NCBI RefSeq assembly: GCF_000512735.1
Contig: NZ_CP007028.1
Span: 372,001-436,000 of the forward strand
Reading direction: 5' to 3'
DNA length: 64,000 bases
Origin: Thermocrinis ruber
Lineage (GTDB): Bacteria; Aquificota; Aquificia; Aquificales; Aquificaceae
Position 1 is the stretch's first letter, and every line of letters starts with the position of its first letter. Below, piece by piece: positions 8,098 to 16,282 of this stretch. The position numbers and the translations under genes were made by a program. The notes beneath the pieces were generated by a model. It saw only the letters and a list, made by a program, of their open reading frames with translations, was not told where the DNA came from and did not search any database.

Positions 8098-9836
8098 GGG
8101 TCGAAGGAAGCGTAAAAACGGTTATCTTAGGTGAAATCATCTTTCCTATCGTGCTTCTTATCTTTGGCATTTACCACGGATTTATGCAAGTACTCTACAG
8201 GGCTGGAATCATAAAGGACATGTCTTTCCTCGGCATTGAGTACTATCAAGGACTTACCCTTCATGGTGTTATTAATGTAATTGTATTTACCACAATGATA
8301 ATTGTAGCCTTTGGTAATGCGGTGTTTCTCTACTATCTCAAAAAGCCTCTCAGACCGGCGGTTCAGTGGGTCAGCTTTTTGCTGATGGTTGTAGGAACTC
8401 TTATGGCAGCTTGGGCTATGTTTGCTGGTAAAGCCAACGTACTTTACACATTCTATTACCCCCTAATTGCTCATCCGGCTTTCTATATAGGTGCGGCGCT
8501 TCTGTTAGTGGGTTCTGTAATCCCTCTATTCTTTGATTGGGCACCAAATTACATAGCTTGGAGAAAAGAGCATCCAGGTGAAAAGGTACCTCTTGCAGTT
8601 TTTGGTATGCTTGTAAACCACATTATGTGGGTCATAATGCTTGTCCCTGTGGTAATTGAAGTGGTCTTCCAACTCATACCTGTGTCTTTGGGTCTTATCT
8701 CTGAGACGAACCCGTCTCTGAGCAGGACTCTTTTCTGGGCTTTTGGCCACCCTGTTGTTTACTTCTGGCTACTACCAGCCTACGTTATGCTCTACACAAT
8801 ACTTCCCAAAATAGTAACAGGCGAAGGAAAACTCTATTCAGACAGCGCTGCAAGGTTTGTCTTCCTACTTTTCGTTCTTTTTTCCTTCCCAGTAGGTCTT
8901 CACCACCAATACACTGAACCCGGAATAACCAACAGCTATAAGCTCATACATGCCTTCTTTACTCTTGGTGTTGCTGTTCCCAGTTTAATCACAGCCTTTA
9001 CTGTTGCCGCATCCCTTGAGTATTCCATAAAGTCTAAGTATCCTGAGGTAAGAAATTCTCTCTTCTACTGGTGGACCAAGATACCCTATATAAGCCTGGA
9101 GGGTGATAAGTGGCTTGTTTCCTACTTTATGGCAGGACTCTTCCTATTCCTTGTGGGTGGTATAACAGGTATAGTCAACGCATCTTACAACGTGAACCTT
9201 GTAGTGCATAACACCTCCTTTGTGCCTGGACACTTCCACACCACTGTAGGTGGTCTTGTCACCTTATCTTTCTTGGGTATATCCCTTTATATGGTTTCCA
9301 AGCTTATGGGTAAGGATATAAAGTTCAAGGGCCTTGCGGTTATAGCCCCGTGGTTGTGGTGGCAAGGTATGCTTATTTTTGAATACGCCATGTCGGTGGC
9401 AGGTATTCATGGCTTTCCAAGAAGGACAAACACTGGTATATCCTACCTAAACCCCGATTCTCCCCTCTACAGACCAGAATGGGTAGGTTATGCAGAACTG
9501 TCCGTGTTTGCGGGATTTATAATAGTGCTTGGCTTTGTATTCTGGGCTATATCCTTCTTTGGAACCATATTCTCTCCTAAGGTTAGAGAAAGCACCATTG
9601 AGTTCCCCACAGCGCCCGCACTACATGATGAGAAAGCTCCAGCTCTAAACCGTCTTACTCCTTGGTTTATAGTATCTGTATTACTCTTTGTGCTTTCTTA
9701 CGTACCCGCCATATACGACGTTACAAAGAGAGGTGTATTCTTTGACTCTCCGGGATACAACGACAAAAATCCCACACCTATAACCAAACCTCAGAGCGCA
9801 AAGGAAGACCAAAGGAATACTGCGGAAGCTAAATGA
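8094..9836 (+). CDS. cbaA: ba3-type cytochrome c oxidase subunit I
   Basis: A 580-residue polytopic membrane protein with the haem-copper oxidase ligand set: His57 (LTLHG) and His382 for low-spin haem, His380 for high-spin haem in HNTSFVPGHFHTTVGG, and CuB ligands His219, His270 and His271. Tyr223 in FGHPVVYFWLLP is the residue cross-linked to His219. The motif spelling and about 13 helices place it in the B family, which lacks the D-channel motif of A-type enzymes. It reduces O2 to water and pumps protons. High-affinity oxidases of this kind suit a microaerophile. Confidence 0.97.
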   Translation: MRVEGSVKTVILGEIIFPIVLLIFGIYHGFMQVLYRAGIIKDMSFLGIEYYQGLTLHGVINVIVFTTMIIVAFGNAVFLYYLKKPLRPAVQWVSFLLMVVGTLMAAWAMFAGKANVLYTFYYPLIAHPAFYIGAALLLVGSVIPLFFDWAPNYIAWRKEHPGEKVPLAVFGMLVNHIMWVIMLVPVVIEVVFQLIPVSLGLISETNPSLSRTLFWAFGHPVVYFWLLPAYVMLYTILPKIVTGEGKLYSDSAARFVFLLFVLFSFPVGLHHQYTEPGITNSYKLIHAFFTLGVAVPSLITAFTVAASLEYSIKSKYPEVRNSLFYWWTKIPYISLEGDKWLVSYFMAGLFLFLVGGITGIVNASYNVNLVVHNTSFVPGHFHTTVGGLVTLSFLGISLYMVSKLMGKDIKFKGLAVIAPWLWWQGMLIFEYAMSVAGIHGFPRRTNTGISYLNPDSPLYRPEWVGYAELSVFAGFIIVLGFVFWAISFFGTIFSPKVRESTIEFPTAPALHDEKAPALNRLTPWFIVSVLLFVLSYVPAIYDVTKRGVFFDSPGYNDKNPTPITKPQSAKEDQRNTAEAK

Positions 9837-9837
9837 T

Positions 9838-10524
9838 ATGTGTTCCCTCGTTCGCCTCTTGTTTTTGGGGGTTCTCCCCCTTCTTCTATTTTTTAACTTC
9901 GTTTACTCTCAAGGCACAGGCATACCCCCTAACGAATCCAGAACTTTAGGAAAGCCATTGCCACATGTAAAACTTATAGACTCTTACGGAAACACCTTTG
10001 ACATATACGAGCTCAAAGGAAAGCCCATAATCTTGAGTCCCATATACACCCATTGCAACTCCGCGTGTTCCATAATAACGGATTCTTTAAAGAAAGTCAT
10101 TCCCAAGCTGGGAAAACCCGGAGAGGACTTTTGGGTTATCAGCTTTTCCTTTGACCCTAAAGACCGCATTGAGGACATAAGAAAATTTCAACAAGATCAC
10201 CTTATAGACGGCTTTGGCTGGAAGGTAGTTGTAGCAAAGGATAAAGAGGATCTTTTTAGGCTAGTAGACGCCATAGACTTTAGGTTTATGACATTGGAAA
10301 ACAGAGATTTTGTACATCCCAACCTCTTGGTGGTTATATCTCCAGACATGAGGGTAAAAAGGTATATCTACGGTGTGGTTTTTGACTACCGCGATTTAAA
10401 GAAGGCTTTGGAAGAGGAAAGCATCCTGGAAAAAGCAAGACCCTACTTGTTCTTTGTTGGTTTACTAGGTTTTACATCTACCTCTCTTTACATACTTTTA
10501 AAAATTTTCAAAAAGGTGAAATAG
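9838..10524 (+). CDS. Sco1/SenC copper chaperone for oxidase assembly
   Basis: A 228-residue protein: N-terminal membrane anchor or signal (residues 4-24), a thioredoxin-like domain with the copper-binding CxxxC (Cys73, Cys77, in THCNSAC) and the distal His160 (FVHPN), and unusually a second hydrophobic segment at the C-terminus (about 205-223). Sco proteins deliver copper to the CuA centre of subunit II. It begins one base after the subunit I stop, so it is the last gene of the oxidase operon. The extra C-terminal helix is shared with some bacterial Sco proteins with two membrane anchors. Confidence 0.93.
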   Translation: MCSLVRLLFLGVLPLLLFFNFVYSQGTGIPPNESRTLGKPLPHVKLIDSYGNTFDIYELKGKPIILSPIYTHCNSACSIITDSLKKVIPKLGKPGEDFWVISFSFDPKDRIEDIRKFQQDHLIDGFGWKVVVAKDKEDLFRLVDAIDFRFMTLENRDFVHPNLLVVISPDMRVKRYIYGVVFDYRDLKKALEEESILEKARPYLFFVGLLGFTSTSLYILLKIFKKVK

Positions 10525-10550
10525 TAATTGTTGGAGAGCTGCAGTTTAGC

Positions 10551-10574
10551 TTGGTCGGAACACTGACCTACCAA
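10551..10574 (+). terminator. Hairpin after the oxidase operon, possible terminator
   Basis: TTGGTCGG at 10551-10558 pairs with ACCTACCAA-type sequence ending at 10574 (seven pairs, one mismatch) around an 8-base loop. It is followed by a T-rich but interrupted stretch. It lies between the sco stop and the K+ transporter start, so a weak terminator is likely; a regulator site is the alternative. Confidence 0.4.
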
Positions 10575-10591
10575 TTTAATGTTTAAGCTTT

Positions 10592-10597
10592 TATAAT
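10592..10597 (+). promoter_or_regulatory. TATAAT -10 box, 9 bases before the trkH/ktrB start
   Basis: A consensus TATAAT lies at 10592-10597, with the ATG at 10607 and no Shine-Dalgarno sequence between. Transcription from it would begin within a few bases of the start codon, giving a nearly leaderless mRNA. No good -35 box is seen. Confidence 0.45.
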
Positions 10598-10606
10598 CCT
10601 TTCCTG

Positions 10607-11917
10607 ATGACACCCCACCGAATAATACTTCTCTCCTACTTGGTGTTAATAGCCATCGGGACCTTGCTACTCTATCTGCCCATATCCACCTACGAAGGAA
10701 TTAGCTTCCTGGATGCCCTATTTACCGCCACCTCTGCAGTTTCCGTTACAGGTCATGTGGTAGTGGATACCTACAAGACATTTACACCTTTTGGAAAGGC
10801 TGTAATTCTCCTACTCATTCAGATAGGTGGGCTTGGATACATGGGATTTACCACCTACTTTTTGATTCTCCTGAGAAGAAAGTTGAGCCTAAAGGACCGA
10901 ATACTTTTGGCAGAATCGGTCAATTACCCTGGACTGCACGGCTTGGTGAGATTTCTCAAAAGGATAGTACCCTTTGTTGTTGGGGTTGAGCTTTTGGGTG
11001 CCCTGCTTCTTCTTCCATTCTTTCTAAGGCACTTTGACCTGCCCATCAGTTTGGCAATGAGCATTTTTCATTCGGTTTCTGCCTTTAACAATGCGGGCTT
11101 TAGCATACTGCCTGATGGACTTACACCCTTTAGAGACAGCTTATGGCTTAACTTAGCCTTTAGCCTTTTGATCATTTTGGGAGGCTTGGGCTTTTATGTG
11201 ATCCACGAGCTCATGCTATACCAAAGAAAGGAAATTCAAAGACTTTCCACTCACACCAAGCTTGTGCTTGTATCCACACTTCTTCTAATTGTGGGAGGCT
11301 TTTTGGTTCTCCTGCTTGATACCATCAGATGGGAAAACTACAGCCTAAAGGAAAAGCTCCTTATTGCCTTTTTCCACAGTGTTTCGTCAAGGACTGCAGG
11401 TTTTAGCACTGTGGACCTAAAGAGCTTTTCAGAGGGCGGGCTCTTCTTTCTGGTGGTTCTTATGTTTGTGGGTACAGGTCCCGGCGGAACGGGTGGTGGC
11501 ATAAAGATCACCACCGCAGTGGTTATAATCCTCGTAGTTCATAGCTACCTAAAGGGCAGTGGTCAGGTGGTGGTCTTTGGGAGAAGAATAGCGGAAGATA
11601 CCATCCAAAGGGCTTTAACCATCTTTGTTCTGTCATTCCTCTACACAACCTTTGCCACACTGATACTTACCCATACGGAAGGAGCTCCACTACTTCCCAC
11701 CCTCTTTGAAACGGTGTCTGCTTTCTCTTCGGTGGGACTATCCGTAGGAAACCCTCAGGGGCTTAGCCTTTGTGCCGATTGGTCTCCTTTTGGAAAGGTA
11801 GTAATTATAATTACTATGCTGATGGGAAGGATGGGAATAATGAGCTTCATGCTCGCCCTTTATGGCAAGGGAGAAGAGAGCAGAATAAAACCCCCTGAAG
11901 CAAGGCTACTGCTATGA
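10607..11917 (+). CDS. ktrB: Potassium uptake channel subunit, TrkH/KtrB family
   Basis: A 436-residue membrane protein with four repeated M1-P-M2 units. The four selectivity loops are visible as TSAVSVTGHV, SAFNNAGF, SSRTAGF and SAFSSVGLSVG. The length (about 440) suits KtrB more than the longer TrkH. It carries K+ across the inner membrane, gated by the RCK protein encoded next, whose start overlaps by ATGA. No sodium- or phosphate-binding extra domain is seen. Confidence 0.93.
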   Translation: MTPHRIILLSYLVLIAIGTLLLYLPISTYEGISFLDALFTATSAVSVTGHVVVDTYKTFTPFGKAVILLLIQIGGLGYMGFTTYFLILLRRKLSLKDRILLAESVNYPGLHGLVRFLKRIVPFVVGVELLGALLLLPFFLRHFDLPISLAMSIFHSVSAFNNAGFSILPDGLTPFRDSLWLNLAFSLLIILGGLGFYVIHELMLYQRKEIQRLSTHTKLVLVSTLLLIVGGFLVLLLDTIRWENYSLKEKLLIAFFHSVSSRTAGFSTVDLKSFSEGGLFFLVVLMFVGTGPGGTGGGIKITTAVVIILVVHSYLKGSGQVVVFGRRIAEDTIQRALTIFVLSFLYTTFATLILTHTEGAPLLPTLFETVSAFSSVGLSVGNPQGLSLCADWSPFGKVVIIITMLMGRMGIMSFMLALYGKGEESRIKPPEARLLL

Positions 11918-12573
11918 AGAAAAAAAATAGAACCTTTGGTGTTATAGGGCTCGGTAGGTTTGGCTATCATGTAGCAAGAACCTTGGCGCAGGGGGGTGCT
12001 GAGGTAATAGCCTGCGATGTGGATGAGGAGAAGGTTAGGGAAGTCTCCGAGTATGTGTCTTTGGCTTATGTGTTGGATGCAACGGATGCAAAGGCACTCA
12101 AGGAGTCTGGCATAGCCAACGTGGATACTGCGGTGGTTAGCGTAGGAGAAAACATAGAGGCAAGTATACTTATCGTGGTTCAGTTAAAAGAGCTGGGAGT
12201 AAAAGAGATAGTGGCAAAGGCGGTAAATCCTCTGCATGGCAAGGTGCTTGAAAAATTAGGAGTTGATCGGGTGGTCTATCCGGAAAAGGAGATGGCTATA
12301 AGGGTTGCCCACTCCCTTTTGGCGGGCGAGTTCATAGAGGAAATACCTATCGGAGAAAAGCACAGCGTTTTTGAACTAAAAGCCTTTGACTTTATGCTGG
12401 GCAAGACACTGAGGGAGTTGGACGTTAGAAGGCGCTTTGGCGTGAGCGTCCTTGCCATAAAAAGGGGAGAAAACCTCATCGTCAACCCTATGGGGGATGA
12501 AAAAATCCTACCGGGAGACATCCTTGTGGTATTGGGCACCACCGAACAGCTCAGCACTATGGCCTCTCAGTGA
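11914..12573 (+). CDS. ktrA: K+ transporter regulatory RCK protein, TrkA/KtrA family
   Basis: A 219-residue protein with an N-terminal Rossmann RCK domain (GLGRFGYHVARTLA with the GxGxxG nucleotide loop, acidic ACDVDEE at the second strand) and a C-terminal TrkA-C domain (about residues 135-219). It binds ATP/ADP or NAD(H) as a ring and gates the membrane subunit encoded just upstream. One RCK pair only, as in KtrA rather than the double-length TrkA. It converges with lpxK, overlapping by 17 bases. Confidence 0.93.
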   Translation: MKKKNRTFGVIGLGRFGYHVARTLAQGGAEVIACDVDEEKVREVSEYVSLAYVLDATDAKALKESGIANVDTAVVSVGENIEASILIVVQLKELGVKEIVAKAVNPLHGKVLEKLGVDRVVYPEKEMAIRVAHSLLAGEFIEEIPIGEKHSVFELKAFDFMLGKTLRELDVRRRFGVSVLAIKRGENLIVNPMGDEKILPGDILVVLGTTEQLSTMASQ

Positions 12574-13480
12574 GCTTTTCCCTCACAAAATCCATAAGCC
12601 CGGGCACTTCCACATCAAAGTCCAAGTAGTATAAGTTTTCCGCTGGTTCCAGCTTGAAAAAGTCCTTTAAGGTGGTAAGATAAAGTTTTTCCTTTTGCAA
12701 CTTAAAGCCTTCATAATGATAATGGTCTGGAAAGCTCAGCTTTTCTTCTGTCTTTATGCCCAATCTTTCCAAGGTTTTAAAAAACTGTTCGTTGTCTCCA
12801 AGCCCACAGAAGGCTATAAAGCTCTTGTCTTTGAAATTTAAAACCTCTCCTTCCTTTGAGACCACCCTCCAGTTTTTTCTGTAAAGCTTAAAAGTAGGTT
12901 TTTCAATCTTGAACTCCCACTCCTTTAGGTCCTGATAGGTCAGTACCACTGCGTGCGCCCTTTTCAACCCATCCAGTGGCTCCCTTAACCTGCCAAAGGG
13001 CAAAAGCCTGTCTTTTAAGTCCCTCTCCTTTAAAAGGACAAGGTCTAAGTCCCTCTTTAACCTTCTGTGTTGGAAGCCGTCGTCAAGGATAATCAACTGA
13101 GCCTTTAGCTCCTCCACCGCCAACTTTGCACCAAGGCATCGGTCTTCGCTCACCACCACGCTGACGTTTTTTAAAAGCCTTGCCAACATGTAAGCTTCGT
13201 CTCCCACCTCTCTCCAATTTGCCCTAACTTCCCCCCTATAGCTAACAACCACCGGACCCCTTGTGCTTCTTTTGTAGCCCCTCAAAAGCACCGCGATATG
13301 GTAGTCCTCTGCTAAGTTCTGCGCCAAAAACCTTACCAAACTGGTCTTTCCACTACCACCCACCGATAGGTTTCCCACGCATAGGATGGGAACACTAAAA
13401 GAACAGGTCTTGAGAAATCCTCTATCATAAAGCCAGTTCCGTAGATTGACCGCGTAGAAGTATGGGTTTAGCCAGTTCAT
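12557..13480 (-). CDS. lpxK: Tetraacyldisaccharide 4'-kinase
   Basis: A 307-residue membrane-associated P-loop kinase. The Walker A loop VGNLSVGGSGKTSLV is near residue 36, followed by AVLLRGYKR and VVSEDR, and the LILDDGFQHRRLKRDLDLVL catalytic/metal block near residue 130. It adds the 4'-phosphate in lipid A synthesis at the inner membrane, which shows this is a Gram-negative cell envelope. The start overlaps the preceding flippase-like gene by ATGA. The length is normal for the family. Confidence 0.94.
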   Translation of the reverse strand: MNWLNPYFYAVNLRNWLYDRGFLKTCSFSVPILCVGNLSVGGSGKTSLVRFLAQNLAEDYHIAVLLRGYKRSTRGPVVVSYRGEVRANWREVGDEAYMLARLLKNVSVVVSEDRCLGAKLAVEELKAQLIILDDGFQHRRLKRDLDLVLLKERDLKDRLLPFGRLREPLDGLKRAHAVVLTYQDLKEWEFKIEKPTFKLYRKNWRVVSKEGEVLNFKDKSFIAFCGLGDNEQFFKTLERLGIKTEEKLSFPDHYHYEGFKLQKEKLYLTTLKDFFKLEPAENLYYLDFDVEVPGLMDFVREKLTERP

Positions 13481-14439
13481 CTAAGCATAGCCTTTGTGTC
13501 TTTGAAAAGTAAATAAAAGAAAAGAACTCCACCAATGATGGCGCTCAGGTATTGGGTAATAAACCTCCAAAGGATAACAAAGCTACCCAACATGTAAGCG
13601 GAAAGGAAACCAGAGAAGACCTCCAAGCCTCCCACCTCACCAACGCCACTTCCTCCGGGCGTTGGGCTCAAAAAGATGGCATAGAGCAGGGCTACCTGCG
13701 AAAGAACAGCTTTCGAAAAGCTCACAGAAGGCTCAAAGGCAGAGAGCAGAAAGGCTCCCGATAGCAAAAAGCATACATACAAAAGCACACTGCTGAGGGT
13801 GGCCAAGAAAATATGCTTCTTTTTGTCCCTCAAAAATAGTCTGCTTACGATAATGAACCTCTTCAGAGTGTATTTAACTTTCAGCATCAGGCTTTGGTTT
13901 TGGTCCTTGGACCTATCAAAAAAGTATTTGAACACTTTGTAGACCAAAAGGCTCAGCAATCCTAAAACCACCAATATGACAAAAAGTTTTACAGCCTCCT
14001 GTGTATGCTTATAAAAGTAATAGACTAGAAGAGGGGACAGAAAAACAAAAAAGACCATTCCCGTTAGGGTTTTCATAACTACCACGCTCATGACTTTGTG
14101 CAATCTCCCTCCCTTTCTGGAGAGGGTGTACAAAGACATCATTTCTCCTCCCACGTGGGCGGGTGTAATGGTGGCTCCAAAGGTGTTTATAAAAGAGACC
14201 AAGTAGCCATAAGAAAAAGAATACCTGAGGTTCATGGCTCGGGCAAGGATAAAGAGCCTGATGTTGTCAAAGGTGTGATAAAAAAACATGCTTAGAACAG
14301 AAAGGAACAAATACCTTTTGTCAAGCAGTGGGAGAACTTCAAAGATCTCTTTGCTCATAGTCCTTTTTAGCACATAAACAAAGGAGCCGGTAAGCACAAA
14401 AACCGTGAGAACGATTCCATACAATAAGGGTCTTAGCAT
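13477..14439 (-). CDS. Lysylphosphatidylglycerol synthase TM-region/UPF0104 membrane protein
   Basis: A 320-residue protein with about eight hydrophobic helices. The central NTFGATITPAHVGGE and the later LSPTPGGSGVGEVGG are hallmark loops of the LPG-synthase transmembrane family (UPF0104, AglD-like), often thought to be lipid or glycolipid flippases. No MprF synthase domain is attached. It heads a two-gene unit with lpxK, so a role in lipid A or envelope-lipid handling is reasonable (inference). It diverges from thyX with only 20 bases between the start codons. Confidence 0.82.
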   Translation of the reverse strand: MLRPLLYGIVLTVFVLTGSFVYVLKRTMSKEIFEVLPLLDKRYLFLSVLSMFFYHTFDNIRLFILARAMNLRYSFSYGYLVSFINTFGATITPAHVGGEMMSLYTLSRKGGRLHKVMSVVVMKTLTGMVFFVFLSPLLVYYFYKHTQEAVKLFVILVVLGLLSLLVYKVFKYFFDRSKDQNQSLMLKVKYTLKRFIIVSRLFLRDKKKHIFLATLSSVLLYVCFLLSGAFLLSAFEPSVSFSKAVLSQVALLYAIFLSPTPGGSGVGEVGGLEVFSGFLSAYMLGSFVILWRFITQYLSAIIGGVLFFYLLFKDTKAMLR

Positions 14440-14442
14440 CTG

Positions 14443-14448
14443 TATAAT
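14443..14448 (+). promoter_or_regulatory. thyX: TATAAT -10 box, 11 bases before the thyX start
   Basis: Consensus TATAAT lies in the 20-base gap between two divergent starts. The thyX ATG is at 14460 and no Shine-Dalgarno sequence intervenes, so a nearly leaderless transcript is suggested. No -35 box is recognisable. Confidence 0.4.
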
Positions 14449-14459
14449 AGTTTAAGCCC

Positions 14460-15389
14460 ATGGCTGTGTTTTTGCTTGGTTCAGACCAGAGGGTTGTACG
14501 TTGCGCTCGTGTGTCCTTTGCAAAGGATGAGCAAGTGGATCGGGAACGAGACATAAAGCTCATAAAGTTTCTCTTTGAAAACAGGCATGCATCACCCTTT
14601 GAGCACGTGGTAATAGCCTTTGAAAGCGACGAAGAGTTTTGGATTTCCCTTTTGAGAAAGGTCAAAAACCCTACCTTTCAAGCCTATTGGGATGGCAAGT
14701 TTTTGTGGCTGAATCTCAGGAATATCATAAACGCTTGGGAACACATGCCAGAGGAAGTTCTAAGTGTTATAGAAGAAAAACTGCCTGCGGTCTATTCGGT
14801 GGTGGTCGGGAAAGAGCCCAAAGGTTATTCAACGGACAGCGCATACGTGAAAGAGCTTGTGGAAACCTCCTCGGGCTTTGTAGGTTTGGTGGATAAGTTA
14901 GAGCTGGACAGTCCGATGGATTACTACACCTTTGTGGTGGAGTGCCCTCTGTTTGTTGCACGCCAATGGCACAGACACCGCTTTGGCTCGTACAACGAAG
15001 TAAGTAGGAGGTATGTATCCTACGAGCCCGATTTTTACATTCCGGAGTATTTAAGGAAACAATCAAAGAGCAACAAACAGGCAAGCGAGGATACGCCCTT
15101 GGAAGAACCTTGGAACTCCCTTTTTCTTAAAAAGATCAAGTGGTATGTGGAGGACCTAAAGACCCTCTATACCAGCATGGTGGAGAAGGGGACTGCCAAG
15201 GAACTGGCAAGGGGCATCCTTCCGCAGTTTATGAAAACACGCTTTTACTGGACGGTGCCAAGGATCTCTTTGGATAACTTTATAACCCTGAGGACCCACC
15301 CGCACGCCCAGAAGGAGATAAGGGAGCTTGCCTTGGCAATAAAGGATATGGTAGGATATAGAGGATGGGACAGGATTATGCGACTTTAA
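14460..15389 (+). CDS. thyX: Flavin-dependent thymidylate synthase with internal insertion
   Basis: A 309-residue protein carrying the ThyX signature RHRFGSYNEVS (Arg172, Arg174, Ser182), preceded by VECPLFVARQWH and by the N-terminal HASPFEHV block at 43-50. It makes dTMP from dUMP with FAD, NADPH and methylenetetrahydrofolate. ThyX is usually about 210-250 residues and the SPFEH block lies some 20 residues before the RHR motif. Here about 100 extra residues (roughly 55-155) separate them, with no motif I recognise. The reading frame is clean across it. The gene overlaps thrB by 25 bases. Confidence 0.9.
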   Translation: MAVFLLGSDQRVVRCARVSFAKDEQVDRERDIKLIKFLFENRHASPFEHVVIAFESDEEFWISLLRKVKNPTFQAYWDGKFLWLNLRNIINAWEHMPEEVLSVIEEKLPAVYSVVVGKEPKGYSTDSAYVKELVETSSGFVGLVDKLELDSPMDYYTFVVECPLFVARQWHRHRFGSYNEVSRRYVSYEPDFYIPEYLRKQSKSNKQASEDTPLEEPWNSLFLKKIKWYVEDLKTLYTSMVEKGTAKELARGILPQFMKTRFYWTVPRISLDNFITLRTHPHAQKEIRELALAIKDMVGYRGWDRIMRL

Positions 15390-16282
15390 GGGTTCCCGCA
15401 AGCACCAGCAATCTGGGTGCAGGCTTTGACACCTTTGGGCTTGCCCTGAACCTATACAACTACTTTACCGCACAGCCTTGGGATAGATGGGAGTTTGAGA
15501 TAGTGGGAGAAGGGCAGGAACTTCCACAGAACGAAGAAAACCTCTTTGCCAGAGTATATTTAAAAGCCTGCGAGCTCTTTTCCCAAAAGCCCATTCCTTT
15601 GAAGGTTAAGATGAAAAACCACATTCCCACCGCAAGGGGGCTGGGATCTTCCGCCACCGCCATCGTGTCTGCCATAAAGCTCTGGGAACACTTCTATCAA
15701 AGGACCTTAAGCTTGGAAGAGAGGTTAAGGATAGCCTTTGAGTTTGAGCCACATCCGGATAACCTACTGCCAGCCTTTCTTGGAGGCTTTCTAGTGTGTG
15801 CAGTGGGCGAAAGGGTCCATTATCAGAGGTTGGACTTTCCGGAGGAACTAAAGGTGGTGGTTTGCATCCCAGATTTTGAGCTTTCCACAAAGAAGGCACG
15901 GGAGGTATTAAGGCAGGAAGTTTCTTTGAAGGACGCAGTCTATAACATACAGAGGGCGAGCCTTTTGGTGGTAAGTCTTTGCAAAAGGGACTATCAAGGT
16001 CTGAGGGAAGCGGTAAAGGACAGGCTTCATCAACCCTACAGAAAGTCCCTAATTCCAAACTTTGATAAGGTTTTAGAAAGCGCATACTCGGAGGGTGCCC
16101 TTGCGGTCTTTCTAAGTGGGGCTGGTCCCACCATAGCCAGCTTCTGCCTTGAGGGGGAGGACAAAGTAGGAAATGCCATGGTTTATGCCTTTCAAGAGGC
16201 GGGCATATCCGCAAAGTATTTATCCTTGAAGGTGGATAAAGAGGGGGCAATTTTTACCACAACTCCAGCTTCAGGGGGTTGA
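15365..16282 (+). CDS. thrB: Homoserine kinase
   Basis: A 305-residue GHMP-family kinase: VPASTSNLGAGFDTFGLAL at the N-terminus, the ATP-binding loop PTARGLGSSATAIVSA near residue 90, EPHPDNLLPAFLGG, and the C-terminal FLSGAGPTIA. It phosphorylates homoserine for threonine synthesis. The start lies inside the end of thyX (25 bases) and the end overlaps the convergent priA gene by 29 bases. Length and motifs are complete. Confidence 0.93.
   Translation: MGQDYATLRVPASTSNLGAGFDTFGLALNLYNYFTAQPWDRWEFEIVGEGQELPQNEENLFARVYLKACELFSQKPIPLKVKMKNHIPTARGLGSSATAIVSAIKLWEHFYQRTLSLEERLRIAFEFEPHPDNLLPAFLGGFLVCAVGERVHYQRLDFPEELKVVVCIPDFELSTKKAREVLRQEVSLKDAVYNIQRASLLVVSLCKRDYQGLREAVKDRLHQPYRKSLIPNFDKVLESAYSEGALAVFLSGAGPTIASFCLEGEDKVGNAMVYAFQEAGISAKYLSLKVDKEGAIFTTTPASGG

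Noticed and set aside
15606-16250. Long minus-strand open frame (214 codons) inside thrB
   Set aside because: Low-complexity, Pro-rich composition, no domain, and it lies fully opposite a clear kinase gene; a shadow of thrB codon use.
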